DNA of 64,000 nucleotides from Planctomycetaceae bacterium (GTDB taxonomy: Bacteria; Planctomycetota; Planctomycetia; Pirellulales; Pirellulaceae): NCBI GenBank assembly GCA_020638995.1, contig JACKHM010000005.1:1-64000 (forward strand). Direction: 5' to 3'. The notes below the pieces were generated by a model, which ran no database searches, had not been told where the DNA came from, and saw nothing but the letters and a program-made list of their open reading frames with translations. Of this stretch, positions 50,799 to 59,706 are shown piece by piece; position 1 is the stretch's first letter; each line of letters starts with the position of its first letter. The position numbers were made by a program, and so were the translations under genes.

Positions 50799-53096
50799 AT
50801 GAGCTCTGGGATATTAAACTCAATCGGCAGAAAGCTGGCGCTTGGGTTCGGCGCTGTGCTCTTATTAATGGCGGCTAGCGCTGTACTGGCGTTCGTCAAG
50901 TTAAACGACCTCGTAAGCCGAGCAATTCCAGTAGATGTGAATTGCGTGCGGTTGAACGACCAGATCGAAAAGACACTGGCCGCCGTGCCGGCGTACGTTG
51001 TCCTCGGCGGCGAGCGATTTCGTCGAGAATACTTGGAATCGCGGGCTGAAATCGATCTTGCGATGAGCGAGTTGCAGGCACTCAGCGGTGTCGCGATGAG
51101 TCGCGATGATCAAGCGTTATTCAAGCAGACGCAAGCAGCCGTGGAATCACTTCGGCGAGGTCAGGACCGTCTCGCCCCCGCCCCGAATGACGCTGTGATT
51201 GGGGAGGGAATTACGCGCGAGTCGCTTGTGACTCAGATGCAATCTTCATTAACCGCGATGATTGACGAAGAGAGTGCATTTGAGGCGACTCCCGCGCGGA
51301 AGCGATTGTTTGGCAATTTGGCGAATTCGCGAGGCTCTCTTTCGATCGGAGTCGGCAATGTACGGACGTACTTACTCAGCGGTGATGCGCAGTTTAAGGG
51401 ACTTTTTGATAACGACTGGCAATTGAATCAACAGGCGATGGTTCAGCTCACTCAAATGGAGCACTTGATGTCGGACAGCCAACTCGTTGCGTGGCGCAAG
51501 TATGCTGTCGACCGAACCAAGTTCGAACACATCTTCGACCAACTGTTTAACTTGCGGTTGACCGCCAACGAAATCACGGCGAATCTGAATACCTTGAAAG
51601 AGAACGCCTCCGCCAGACGTGCTGCGGCGGGTCACGCAGTTAGCGCGACGCTTGTCGTTGGGACCTTGGTAGCAATTGGGCTAGGCTGCCTCATCGCGAT
51701 AACCTTTAGCCGTTCCATTTCAACTTCTGTCATTCGGCTTGCAGAGCGAGCCGACGAGATTGCGGCCGGTCATCTGGATGGAGAACCGCTGTTAGTCTCG
51801 TCGAACGATGAGCTCGGCCAGCTTGCCTCGACTTTCAATCGAATGAGTCAGAAGCTTCGTGAGATGGTCGGCACGATGTCGACGCAGGAAGAGATGATCG
51901 CTTTTGAGACTCGGTCCAAGGCGATCTTTAGCGCGGCAGCGGACGGGCTCGTTACGATCGACGAACGCGGCACAATTCAATCCTTCAACCCAGCTGCCGA
52001 ACAAATGTTTGGATATCAGAGTGAAGAAATCGTTGGGCAGAATGTCCGTACGTTGGCGCCTTCACCGCATCGTGAACTACACGATGGCTATCTGGAACGA
52101 TACGAGCGAACAGGTGAGCCGCGGATCATAGGACTCGGTCGCGAGTTGCCCGCCGTCCGCAAAGACGGGACGACCTTTGAGATGCTATTGCGAGTTGTCG
52201 AACTCAAATTAGATAATGAACGAATTTTCATTGGCACCATTCAAGATGTCACTTCACGGAAACGCACACATGCTGCCATCCAGGACGCCGTGGTGCGTTT
52301 GGCTAACTCGCTGACGGAGATTCTTGAGACTACCACCGATCAGGCCGTCGGTGTGAGGGAGCAGGCGGCAACCGTGAGTGAGACGGTGGCGACCGTTGCT
52401 GAGTTGCGACAGATTTCGGAGGAGGCAGCTGAGCGCGCGAAGAAAATGGCGGAGGCCGCGCGGCGGACAGGTGAAGTGGGCGATGCTGGGCGTCGAGCAG
52501 TCGCAGAGTCGATCGAGGCTATGAGTGAGGTCAAAGCACAAGTCGAATCGCTCGCAGATAGCATTCTTTCGCTCGCCGAGCGAGCGCAGGCAATCGGTGA
52601 GATTACCGCGACCGTCAAGGATATTGCCGAACAAACCAACGTATTGGCGCTAAACGCCGCCGTTGAAGCATCTCGTGCCGGCGAACACGGCAAAGGGTTC
52701 GCTGTTGTGGCAAGTGAGGTTAAATCACTTGCCGAGCAGTCCAAGAAGGCCACTGCTCAGGTACGAATGATACTTAACGAGATTCAACAAGCGACAAACA
52801 CGGCGGTTCTTTCGACTGAGCACGGGACGCGAGCCGTCACTCGTGCATCGGAAGTTGTTGCGCAGACCGGCGAGACGATTGGCTCGCTAACTGCGACACT
52901 TGCAGACTCGGCAAGGATCTCGCATCAAATTGCCGCGGCTGCGAATCAACAGGCGACGGGTGTTGCCCAATTGAATGAAGGTATGCAGGGTATCGATCGA
53001 GTCACGAAGAATAACGTCATCGCTATTCAAAAGATCGAACAGTCGGCGCAGAACTTGAATGCATTGAGCAACGAGCTGGCTAGTCTTACGGCTTAG
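50799..53096 (+). CDS. Methyl-accepting chemotaxis protein with PAS domain
   Basis: 765 residues from the ATG at 50799 (GAGAA 8 bases upstream); open frame extends to 50685 but the membrane helix starts soon after this ATG. Helix 1 (LALGFGAVLLLMAASAVLAF), a periplasmic four-helix-type segment to about 280, helix 2 (LVVGTLVAIGLGCLIAITF), then HAMP (SVIRLAERADEIAAGHLDGE). Next is a PAS domain (LVTIDERGTIQSFNPAAEQMFGY) that may bind a ligand or cofactor. The signalling hairpin is canonical (IAEQTNVLALNAAVEASRAGEHGKGFAVVASEVKSLAEQS, split across residues about 650-685). It senses outside signals and, through CheW, controls CheA. Confidence 0.94.
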   Translation: MSSGILNSIGRKLALGFGAVLLLMAASAVLAFVKLNDLVSRAIPVDVNCVRLNDQIEKTLAAVPAYVVLGGERFRREYLESRAEIDLAMSELQALSGVAMSRDDQALFKQTQAAVESLRRGQDRLAPAPNDAVIGEGITRESLVTQMQSSLTAMIDEESAFEATPARKRLFGNLANSRGSLSIGVGNVRTYLLSGDAQFKGLFDNDWQLNQQAMVQLTQMEHLMSDSQLVAWRKYAVDRTKFEHIFDQLFNLRLTANEITANLNTLKENASARRAAAGHAVSATLVVGTLVAIGLGCLIAITFSRSISTSVIRLAERADEIAAGHLDGEPLLVSSNDELGQLASTFNRMSQKLREMVGTMSTQEEMIAFETRSKAIFSAAADGLVTIDERGTIQSFNPAAEQMFGYQSEEIVGQNVRTLAPSPHRELHDGYLERYERTGEPRIIGLGRELPAVRKDGTTFEMLLRVVELKLDNERIFIGTIQDVTSRKRTHAAIQDAVVRLANSLTEILETTTDQAVGVREQAATVSETVATVAELRQISEEAAERAKKMAEAARRTGEVGDAGRRAVAESIEAMSEVKAQVESLADSILSLAERAQAIGEITATVKDIAEQTNVLALNAAVEASRAGEHGKGFAVVASEVKSLAEQSKKATAQVRMILNEIQQATNTAVLSTEHGTRAVTRASEVVAQTGETIGSLTATLADSARISHQIAAAANQQATGVAQLNEGMQGIDRVTKNNVIAIQKIEQSAQNLNALSNELASLTA

Positions 53097-53114
53097 CATG
53101 AGGGACGAGTTTCG

Positions 53115-55475
53115 ATGGACAGGCAAGAACTTGCAAAACGACTGATGGCGACGTACCTCGAAGAGCTTCACGAACATGTCGAAGCGATGAATCGAGATTT
53201 ACTCGCGTTGGAACGAGGCCTGTCCCCAGAGCAACGCGACGAAGTGATGAAAGTGCTGTTTCGCTCGGCTCACAGCCTGAAAGGTGCGTCACGCGCAGTC
53301 AATGTCGAAGTGATTGAAAATGCTTGCCATATGATGGAAGACATTTTGTCAGAACTGCGGGATGGCAACCGTGAAATGACTCCGCCACTCTTCTCGTTGT
53401 TTTTCAAAGTCGCCGATGCCATACAAGAAGTTGGAATGCGGTTGCGCGATGACCAGGACTTGAGCGATGCGGGACTGCATGCTTTGTTGCCCGACCTGAG
53501 AGAGGCCACAGCGAGCGAGGGAATCAGTAAACATGCACAGGAGTCGCTCGAAGAACTTCTGTCCGATGCCGCTGAAGTAGAAGAAACACATCGCTATGAT
53601 CAGCCGGTTCGGCCGCGCGAAGTCGAGACGCCAAGGGCTGCGACGAAACCATCGCCTGGAATTGCGACTGATCCTAAATCATTCGCTGACAGAGCTGACA
53701 AGGGAGGGAGTGTCCGCGGCGGCTCGGTGCGAGTGACGGCGGACAAACTTGATGCCTTGCTTTCCCAAAATGGCGAGTTGCTGGTAGCAAGACAGCGAGT
53801 CGACCAACGATCTGCTGAATCGAGCGAGTTGAGCGACTCGTTGATGCATTTGCACGATGAATGGAATGATTGGTCCCGGCCCTTGCGAAAGCTGCTTACG
53901 GAAGATGGAAGCAAAGGGCTTGCGGATGAAATCAAGGCCAAACTGCCGCGACGGACTGTTGCCATGATAGAGCGGACTGCTGACCGGTTGGCAAAATTAG
54001 AGAAGGCAGCCGAACGTCTTGCCGCGAACATGGCCGCCGATGCAAGAGTTTTGCGGCACACTTGTGATGCGTTGAATGACGAGGTGTATCGAGTCAGGAT
54101 GTTGCCTTTCGCGGAAACTTGTAGAGGCCTAGAACGAGTTGTTCGTGATTTAGCTCAAACGATCGGGAAGGACATACGTCTGGTTGTCAAAGGCGACGAC
54201 GTGGAGGTCGATCGTTCTGTCCTGGAAGGCCTAAAGGATCCTGTTCTGCATCTTGTTAGAAACGCCGTTGATCACGGAATTGAGTTGCCTGAGGTGCGGA
54301 AGAGTGCCGGGAAACCATCGAAGGCTTGTATCACCGTATCCGCGGAGTTGCGAGGCGGTTTGGTAGAGGTGTCCGTCGAGGATGATGGGCGGGGGTTTGA
54401 TCTGAGACGCATTCGCGAGCATGCGCTTCAGGCCGGGATCGCCGTACCTAACGACCCCTCTGAACTGGCGAGATTAGTGTTCTTACCTGGTTTTTCAACG
54501 ACTTCTGTCGTAACGGATGTATCAGGGCGGGGAGTGGGCCTGGACGTGGTCGCAAGTCGCGTGCAGGCGCTTCACGGATCGGTCGATGTTGACTTCCAAG
54601 AAACAATCGGAACGCGATTCATCATTAGCGTGCCACTAACATTGACAACCGTTCGTTGCCTGCTGGCAACGACTGCGCAACAGACTTACGCCATCCCGAC
54701 ATCAGCGGTTCACCAATTGGTCCGTTTTGAACCGACGAGTATGACGAAGGTAAGCGGCGGTGATGTGCTTCTTTTGGGCGGAACCCCTACCCCAGTCGCT
54801 GTGCTTGCCGATGTGTTAGGCCAGGGTAAATACGAAGGTGATTCGGACAGTTCTAAGATGTTGGCCGTAGTCGTGAAAGTGGCGGAACAACGCGTCGCCT
54901 TCGTTGTCGATGAGCTGTGTGCTGAACAAGAGGTGCTCGTCAAAAGCCTAGGTTCGCGCGTTCGCTATGCGCGGCACGTTTCGGGCGCCACGCTATTGCC
55001 ATCGGGAAATGTTGCGTTAGTGCTAAATGCAACCAACCTGGTTGCCACCGCATTGGGGAGCCCTACAGCCTACCCGATTGTGATTGCCAGGCCAGAGGCT
55101 GAAGTTCAGCAGCGAAAACGTGTGCTTGTGGTTGATGATTCCGTGACCACTCGTACGCTCATGAAGAGCATACTCGAAGCTGCGGGTTACGAGGTAACTT
55201 CTGCTGCCGACGGTGCTCAAGCTTGGGATTTGCTGACACACATCGAGGTGGACCTCGTTGTCAGCGATGTCGATATGCCACGTATGGACGGATTCACATT
55301 GACTGATAAGATTCGCAAATCAAAGAAACTCGGAGAGCTGCCTGTCATCTTAGTGACGGCACGAGCATCAGACGAGGACAGGACGCAAGGCGTGCGGGTA
55401 GGTGCCAGTGTCTATCTGGTAAAGAGCGGCTTCGATCAAAGCAATCTTTTGGAGAGCATTCAACAGTTGATTTAG
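53115..55475 (+). CDS. cheA: Hybrid chemotaxis histidine kinase CheA with C-terminal receiver
   Basis: 786 residues. Residues 1-125 are the Hpt domain with the phosphorylated His53 in LFRSAHSLKGASRAV. A linker leads to the dimerisation helix and ATPase domain (LHLVRNAVDHGIELPE N-box, VEDDGRGFD, FLPGFSTTS, SGRGVGLDVV). A CheW-like regulatory domain follows (LTTVRCLLATTAQQTYAIPTSAV), then a receiver (VLVVDDSVTTRTLMKSIL, Asp in VVSDVDMPRMDGF, VTARASDEDR). This is the WspE form: the attached receiver usually acts as a phosphate sink or local output. It lacks a separate CheY-binding P2 region. Confidence 0.96.
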   Translation: MDRQELAKRLMATYLEELHEHVEAMNRDLLALERGLSPEQRDEVMKVLFRSAHSLKGASRAVNVEVIENACHMMEDILSELRDGNREMTPPLFSLFFKVADAIQEVGMRLRDDQDLSDAGLHALLPDLREATASEGISKHAQESLEELLSDAAEVEETHRYDQPVRPREVETPRAATKPSPGIATDPKSFADRADKGGSVRGGSVRVTADKLDALLSQNGELLVARQRVDQRSAESSELSDSLMHLHDEWNDWSRPLRKLLTEDGSKGLADEIKAKLPRRTVAMIERTADRLAKLEKAAERLAANMAADARVLRHTCDALNDEVYRVRMLPFAETCRGLERVVRDLAQTIGKDIRLVVKGDDVEVDRSVLEGLKDPVLHLVRNAVDHGIELPEVRKSAGKPSKACITVSAELRGGLVEVSVEDDGRGFDLRRIREHALQAGIAVPNDPSELARLVFLPGFSTTSVVTDVSGRGVGLDVVASRVQALHGSVDVDFQETIGTRFIISVPLTLTTVRCLLATTAQQTYAIPTSAVHQLVRFEPTSMTKVSGGDVLLLGGTPTPVAVLADVLGQGKYEGDSDSSKMLAVVVKVAEQRVAFVVDELCAEQEVLVKSLGSRVRYARHVSGATLLPSGNVALVLNATNLVATALGSPTAYPIVIARPEAEVQQRKRVLVVDDSVTTRTLMKSILEAAGYEVTSAADGAQAWDLLTHIEVDLVVSDVDMPRMDGFTLTDKIRKSKKLGELPVILVTARASDEDRTQGVRVGASVYLVKSGFDQSNLLESIQQLI

Positions 55476-55520
55476 TGGTTTAGTTACGGCCCGATAAATC
55501 TATTTTTGGATAAGGCGCTC

Positions 55521-56570
55521 GTGTTAAGGGTACTCATCGCCGACGACTCAGCCATCGCCCGTGATCTGCTTGAGCATATTCTCAGCAGCGACGAGGGAAT
55601 TCAGGTTGTTGCTGTGGCTAGCAATGGGCGGGAGGCCGTCGAACTCGCCGTGAAGCATCGGCCTGACATCATCACGATGGATATCCACATGCCCGTGATG
55701 AACGGTTTCGAGGCCACCAAAGAGATTATGATCGAATGTCCGACACCAATTGTAATCGTCTCGGCGAGCACTGCCGTGCATGAGGTCGAGTGGGCGATGC
55801 AGTCACTCCAGGTTGGTGCCTTGACGCTACATCTCAAGCCGTCAGGCCCGGGCTCCCCAACCTTCGACCGCGATGCACGGGACTTAATTGAGTTGGTCAA
55901 AGCGATGGCCGAAGTTCGCGTGATGCGTCATCGAAGGGGCACTTTGCTTGCAAAGCAGATTCCGGAAACGATCGCTGAACGACCTGCCTTACCCACACTC
56001 AAGGCCGTTGCGATTGCTGCGTCAACCGGTGGCCCACCAGCATTGCATCAAGTATTGGGCGAGTTGCCGATCGACTTTCCCTTACCAGTCCTGTTAGTGC
56101 AGCACATCGCGGAAGGCTTTGTAGAAGGCTTTGCGGCCTGGCTGAACTCGAGCATCGCAGTTACCGTAAAGATCGCCGAAGACCTCGAGGTACTCCGCCC
56201 TGGCACTGTCTACGTCGCACCCCAGTCGAAACACTTGGGAGCTTCGAGCTCGGGTCGTGTGGCGTTGTCGGATGGGCCGGCTCTGGATGGTTTCAGGCCT
56301 TCAGCGACACACTTGTTTGAGTCATGTAGCCGCGCCTTCGGCAGCAAAGTCGTGGGCGTCGTTCTCACCGGCATGGGGCGTGATGGTGCCGATGGACTTC
56401 GAACCTTACGTGCGCGAGGTGGGCGTACGGTCGCGCAAGACGAAGCGACCAGTGTTGTGTTCGGAATGCCAGGTGTTGCCGTGGCAGAGGGAGTGGCGGA
56501 TGTCGTACTACCAATCGGGCGAATTGCTGGACATTTGATGACCTTGGCAACGCGAATCGAATCGTCCTGA
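55521..56570 (+). CDS. cheB: Chemotaxis protein-glutamate methylesterase CheB
   Basis: 349 residues from a GTG at 55521, preferred over the TTG at 55506 because AAGG lies 5 bases before it and the family begins LRVLIADDS. Receiver domain with Asp54 (DIITMDIHMPVMNGF), then a linker and the methylesterase: Ser in AIAASTGGPP, His in LVQHIAEGFVEGFAAWL, Asp in LTGMGRDGADGL, the catalytic triad. It removes methyl groups from the receptor, balancing CheR. It is the last gene of the plus-strand chemosensory run (WspF position). Confidence 0.95.
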   Translation: MLRVLIADDSAIARDLLEHILSSDEGIQVVAVASNGREAVELAVKHRPDIITMDIHMPVMNGFEATKEIMIECPTPIVIVSASTAVHEVEWAMQSLQVGALTLHLKPSGPGSPTFDRDARDLIELVKAMAEVRVMRHRRGTLLAKQIPETIAERPALPTLKAVAIAASTGGPPALHQVLGELPIDFPLPVLLVQHIAEGFVEGFAAWLNSSIAVTVKIAEDLEVLRPGTVYVAPQSKHLGASSSGRVALSDGPALDGFRPSATHLFESCSRAFGSKVVGVVLTGMGRDGADGLRTLRARGGRTVAQDEATSVVFGMPGVAVAEGVADVVLPIGRIAGHLMTLATRIESS

Positions 56571-56703
56571 ATTCGGCCTCTCGAACTTGAGAATTACGCT
56601 TCCTCTACGATGTTGTTCGCGGTCTAAATCGGGGACTGATCGAGCCGTCAACCACGTGCTAGGCATCGCTTCACTCCCTGGGCATCGAAGTAGATTTGTT
56701 CTG

Positions 56704-57285
56704 TCAACGCTCGCCGCGTCGATAACGCGCGATGTTGTCTTGCATCTTGCCCACATGAGATCGAATCGTGTGCAGAGCGTCGTGCTGCTGTACATCATGC
56801 TGCCCGGTCTCGATAACAGCGATTGCATTTTTCACCGTCACGATGCTCTCCTCCAGCTCCAAAAGCAATCGGTTGACCTTTCGGTCCATGACGGGTGAGG
56901 TGTTCTGACGGGAAATCCGAACGGCGCGATGCATTGCATCCAGCAGCTTTTTGGTATCGACATCTGACTTACGAAGGCAAAGTTGGGCCCCTGCTTGAAT
57001 AACCCGCTCCTCAATATTGGCGTCTTCAAGGCCGGTGAGCACAATAATTGGAAGCGAAGACTCCGCCGATCGAAGGGCCTCGATGGTGTCCAGTCCCTGG
57101 ATGTCAGGGAGGTTTAAGTCGCTCAGAATGAGGTTGAACCGGCCTTTGTAGAGTTGGCTTAACGCCTCCGTAAGCCGGTCGACGACAGTCACATGGAATC
57201 CCACAGGAGAGAGCGCCAGCATGCGCTCCAGCAATCTGGCATACGCGTGGTCATCCTCGATCAACAGGACTCGGATATTGGCCAT
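56704..57285 (-). CDS. Response regulator with REC domain and helical C-terminus
   Basis: 193 residues, on the opposite strand to the chemosensory genes and convergent with cheB (133 bp gap). Residues 1-125 are a receiver: acidic Glu10/Asp11/Asp12 in LLIEDD, phospho-acceptor Asp56 (LILSDLNLPDIQG), Thr84 (VLTG) and Lys106 (LRKSD). The remainder is a charged helix pair (RLLLELEESIVTVKNAIAVI, IRSHVGKMQDNIARYR), probably a coiled coil, with no DNA-binding or enzymatic domain. By location it is the likely output of the neighbouring CheA, in place of the GGDEF regulator of Wsp. That assignment is inference. Confidence 0.9.
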   Translation of the reverse strand: MANIRVLLIEDDHAYARLLERMLALSPVGFHVTVVDRLTEALSQLYKGRFNLILSDLNLPDIQGLDTIEALRSAESSLPIIVLTGLEDANIEERVIQAGAQLCLRKSDVDTKKLLDAMHRAVRISRQNTSPVMDRKVNRLLLELEESIVTVKNAIAVIETGQHDVQQHDALHTIRSHVGKMQDNIARYRRGER

Positions 57286-57593
57286 CGGCTCTCTCGGCGC
57301 GCACAGACACTTCTACTCATAAGTATCTATTGCGAAACGAGCCCAAAACCGGGTCAGAATTCCGGGAATTTTCGAAAAATAAGAAACGACCGATCGAGGA
57401 GGGGCAGATTTCCTCGACCGGTCTAACCAGTAGGTGGGGCAGAAACCTACTTGGCTGGTGGCAATTCTAGCAGATTGCCGCCCCGGTGTAATGCGTCGAA
57501 ACTTCACTTTCCCGCGACAATTTGCCGCACGGCAAACTGCCAATTTGCGGGCGAAAACAGCCTAAAATAACGCTCAGGCCGGAGTCGTTTTCG
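57286..57593. other. Intergenic region of 308 bp with a terminator
   Basis: It lies between the SPFH gene and the response regulator, both on the minus strand. It holds the terminator at 57375-57423 and, between that and the response regulator, the promoter of the latter. No gene or RNA was seen elsewhere. Confidence 0.6.
57375..57423 (-). terminator. Rho-independent terminator after the SPFH gene
   Basis: A 13-bp stem with one mismatch (57388-57400 pairs with 57411-57423, loop of 10) is followed, read on the minus strand, by GTTTCTTATTTTTC. It ends the SPFH operon before the response regulator gene. Confidence 0.7.
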
Positions 57594-58961
57594 CTAGTGC
57601 CGGTCGGTGCCCGTCAACTTTTCTTCAGCACGGTCGGCCTGCCAGGCGACCGCCGTGACCAGACGGGTGATTTCGAGAGGGTCTGCCGTATCGGCGAGTT
57701 GATTTGCTTGTACGACAACTACATCGCCGGAGGGAGTGCTTCGTACAGCGAAAGCACCGTGAACCATCTGTTCGTTGAATCGGAGTAAGTGCATCGCATT
57801 TTGCGGCGTTGCCGGACCGCACGTTGCGGAATAGGCAATAATCGCATGCCCCTCTTCGTCACGATGGCTAAAGTCGATTCTGACCGTCTGCTTGCGAAGA
57901 GACCCGAGTGGAATTGTTGCTTCCCAAGTCTCGCCGTGCTCGTCGATCTTCACCCCTCCGATCGTTTGCAGGACGGATCGAACCAACTGTTTTGGGTCTG
58001 GTGACGAGGCAGCAAGGGCATCGAAATTCAGGCCGCCAGCTTGCGAAGACGGATTGGTCGTCCCTGTTGGTCCGGAAGCAGGCGGTACGCTCGATGCGGT
58101 CGCTGGTTGCAGGCCCTGCATTGCTTCGCGGATCATCTGTGGCATCATCATTCCGAAGCCTGCTCCCATACCGATGCCCATTGCGTCGCCGCCGGTACCG
58201 GCGCCGCCATGCTGAGCCATCTTCGACATGCTGTTTGCTGCCTGGTACATAGTGAACGAGCGAAGGTCGCCTATCGCGCCCATGCTACTTCGAGCATCGA
58301 TCGCCTTTTGCACTTCGTCGGGAGGAGTGATTGAGTTGATGAAAAAGTCTACGAGCTCTAGCCCGTACTTACTGAACTCTTCGGCAACCTGCACGCGCGT
58401 CGCCGCACCGATCTCGTCGAACCGCGACGGAAGATCAAGCATGCTGATACCCAGCGTTCCCAAGACATCTGTCATCCGCGAAACGATCAGGTCTTTGAGG
58501 TATGAGGTGACTTCATCGGTCGTGTACTTTCCCTGTGTCCCGACCAACGAATTGAGGAGCAGTTCGGAATCGGCTACACGCAGTGAGAACTTTCCGAAGC
58601 TCCGCAGCCGCACCATGCCGAAGTCATTATCGCGGACGATGATGGGTTGCCGCGTGCCCCACTTTTGATCCAGGAATGTCTGCTTTCCAACGAAGTAAAC
58701 TTGAGCCTGAAACGGTGACTTTTCCCAAGGGATCGTAAGGATGCGCGTGATTACGGGGACATTCATTGTTGTTAACGTGTGCCGACCGGGTCCAAAGCGA
58801 TCCATCGCTTTACCGTCGCGAAAAAATATCGCCTCTTGATTCTCTTGAACGATCAGCTGAGCACCGAGTTTGATGTCGGCTGAGCCCTGCGGGGGAATCC
58901 GGTGAACCAGCGAACGATTCGAATCGTCGAAGAACTGCAAAACTTCTAAACGCATCCCCAT
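57594..58961 (-). CDS. SPFH-domain protein (YdjI/virion-core-like)
   Basis: 455 residues from the ATG at 58961-58959, which has AAGGAG 8 bases upstream; an open frame continues above it but overlaps the previous gene. Residues 20-240 are the SPFH-like domain: VHRIPPQGSADIKLGAQLIVQENQEAIFFRDGKAMDRFGPG-type text in sections, TRQPIIVRDNDFGMVRLRSFGKFSL and VAEEFSKYGLELVDFFINSITPPDEV. The centre is a Gly/Met/Pro-rich linker (GGAGTGGDAMGIGMGAGFGMMMPQ). The last 130 residues form a second alpha/beta domain of YbjN-like appearance. No transmembrane helix was seen. The role is unknown; SPFH proteins act as scaffolds. It is the second gene of a two-gene operon. Confidence 0.82.
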   Translation of the reverse strand: MGMRLEVLQFFDDSNRSLVHRIPPQGSADIKLGAQLIVQENQEAIFFRDGKAMDRFGPGRHTLTTMNVPVITRILTIPWEKSPFQAQVYFVGKQTFLDQKWGTRQPIIVRDNDFGMVRLRSFGKFSLRVADSELLLNSLVGTQGKYTTDEVTSYLKDLIVSRMTDVLGTLGISMLDLPSRFDEIGAATRVQVAEEFSKYGLELVDFFINSITPPDEVQKAIDARSSMGAIGDLRSFTMYQAANSMSKMAQHGGAGTGGDAMGIGMGAGFGMMMPQMIREAMQGLQPATASSVPPASGPTGTTNPSSQAGGLNFDALAASSPDPKQLVRSVLQTIGGVKIDEHGETWEATIPLGSLRKQTVRIDFSHRDEEGHAIIAYSATCGPATPQNAMHLLRFNEQMVHGAFAVRSTPSGDVVVVQANQLADTADPLEITRLVTAVAWQADRAEEKLTGTDRH

Positions 58962-59007
58962 GACAAAACTCCTTGTGCTCTGTCCGTGTTCTCTGACCAA
59001 AAGCAGC

Positions 59008-59526
59008 CTACTTACTCTCGCCAAGTCCCTGAAGAAGTTCGCTGCGTCGATCAAACTGTCGATGTAGCTCTTCGACGCGATTCAGGAACTCAGCGATCAC
59101 GGTCTTCGGATCTTTCTCTGGAACGAGGATTTCGTCAACCGCTTTGAGCAACCACTCGGCCTCGTCAACCAGTACGACGTCCACTTCGTAGACTTGATCC
59201 AGAAGCGATTCATCGACTTTTACGAAATCGAGCACACCACTGTAGCCTCGGACCGCGCCGCGGACTCGTGAAGCCAGTGTGTCGAGACGCGTTCGCACAC
59301 GTTCGCAGTCGTCGAGATAGTCGATCTTTCGGGCGTCTAGCAAGTTTCGCTGATATCGATCAACACCTGCCTTGCTGGCATCCAATCGATCCGCCAGCCA
59401 CATTCGAGCGATATGGTCACTTTCCCGGCGGTATTCCCGCTCTAGGTAACCACGAAAGCCGGGAATCTTTCTGAGAATTGATTCGACCACGCCCCTCGCG
59501 TCTTCGTGTTTAGTTGGATCAGCCAC
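59008..59526 (-). CDS. Helical protein of unknown function, upstream of SPFH
   Basis: 172 residues from a GTG at 59526-59524, with GGAGG seven bases before it. Upstream residues of the open frame are ignored for that reason. The protein is almost all helix with high charge: VVESILRKIPGFRGYLEREYRRESDH, ARKIDYLDDCERVRTRLDTLA, LDQVYEVDVVLVDEAEWLLKAV, TVIAEFLNRVEELHRQFDRRSELL. It is a likely coiled-coil bundle with no known family. It is followed 46 bp on by the SPFH gene on the same strand, so both are expected to be expressed together and may interact. Confidence 0.7.
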   Translation of the reverse strand: MADPTKHEDARGVVESILRKIPGFRGYLEREYRRESDHIARMWLADRLDASKAGVDRYQRNLLDARKIDYLDDCERVRTRLDTLASRVRGAVRGYSGVLDFVKVDESLLDQVYEVDVVLVDEAEWLLKAVDEILVPEKDPKTVIAEFLNRVEELHRQFDRRSELLQGLGESK

Positions 59527-59669
59527 TCTGTTGCCTCCGAAAAGTGCCGAATGTCGCCGTGAAATCTCGATTTCACGAAACGACAATCTATCGATTACTC
59601 TTTGTTTTTAGCAAAAGTTCTGTGGATTCGCAGCACACTCGTTCCGAGACGTTTGCTGAGAGATCATAA

Positions 59670-59678
59670 TCGCTTCGC
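59670..59678. repeat. Left target-site duplication of the insertion sequence
   Basis: TCGCTTCGC, identical to 61409-61417 on the other side of the element. Confidence 0.85.
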
Positions 59679-59696
59679 GGGTGCAGGAACGCACTT
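59679..59696 (+). repeat. Terminal inverted repeat, left
   Basis: GGGTGCAGGAACGCACTT, 18 bp identical to the inverse of 61391-61408. Confidence 0.92.
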
Positions 59697-59706
59697 GGTC
59701 TGGTTT

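Noticed and set aside
56508..56828. 106-codon minus-strand frame between cheB and the response regulator
   Set aside because: It overlaps both genes in other frames and reads as a shadow of them.
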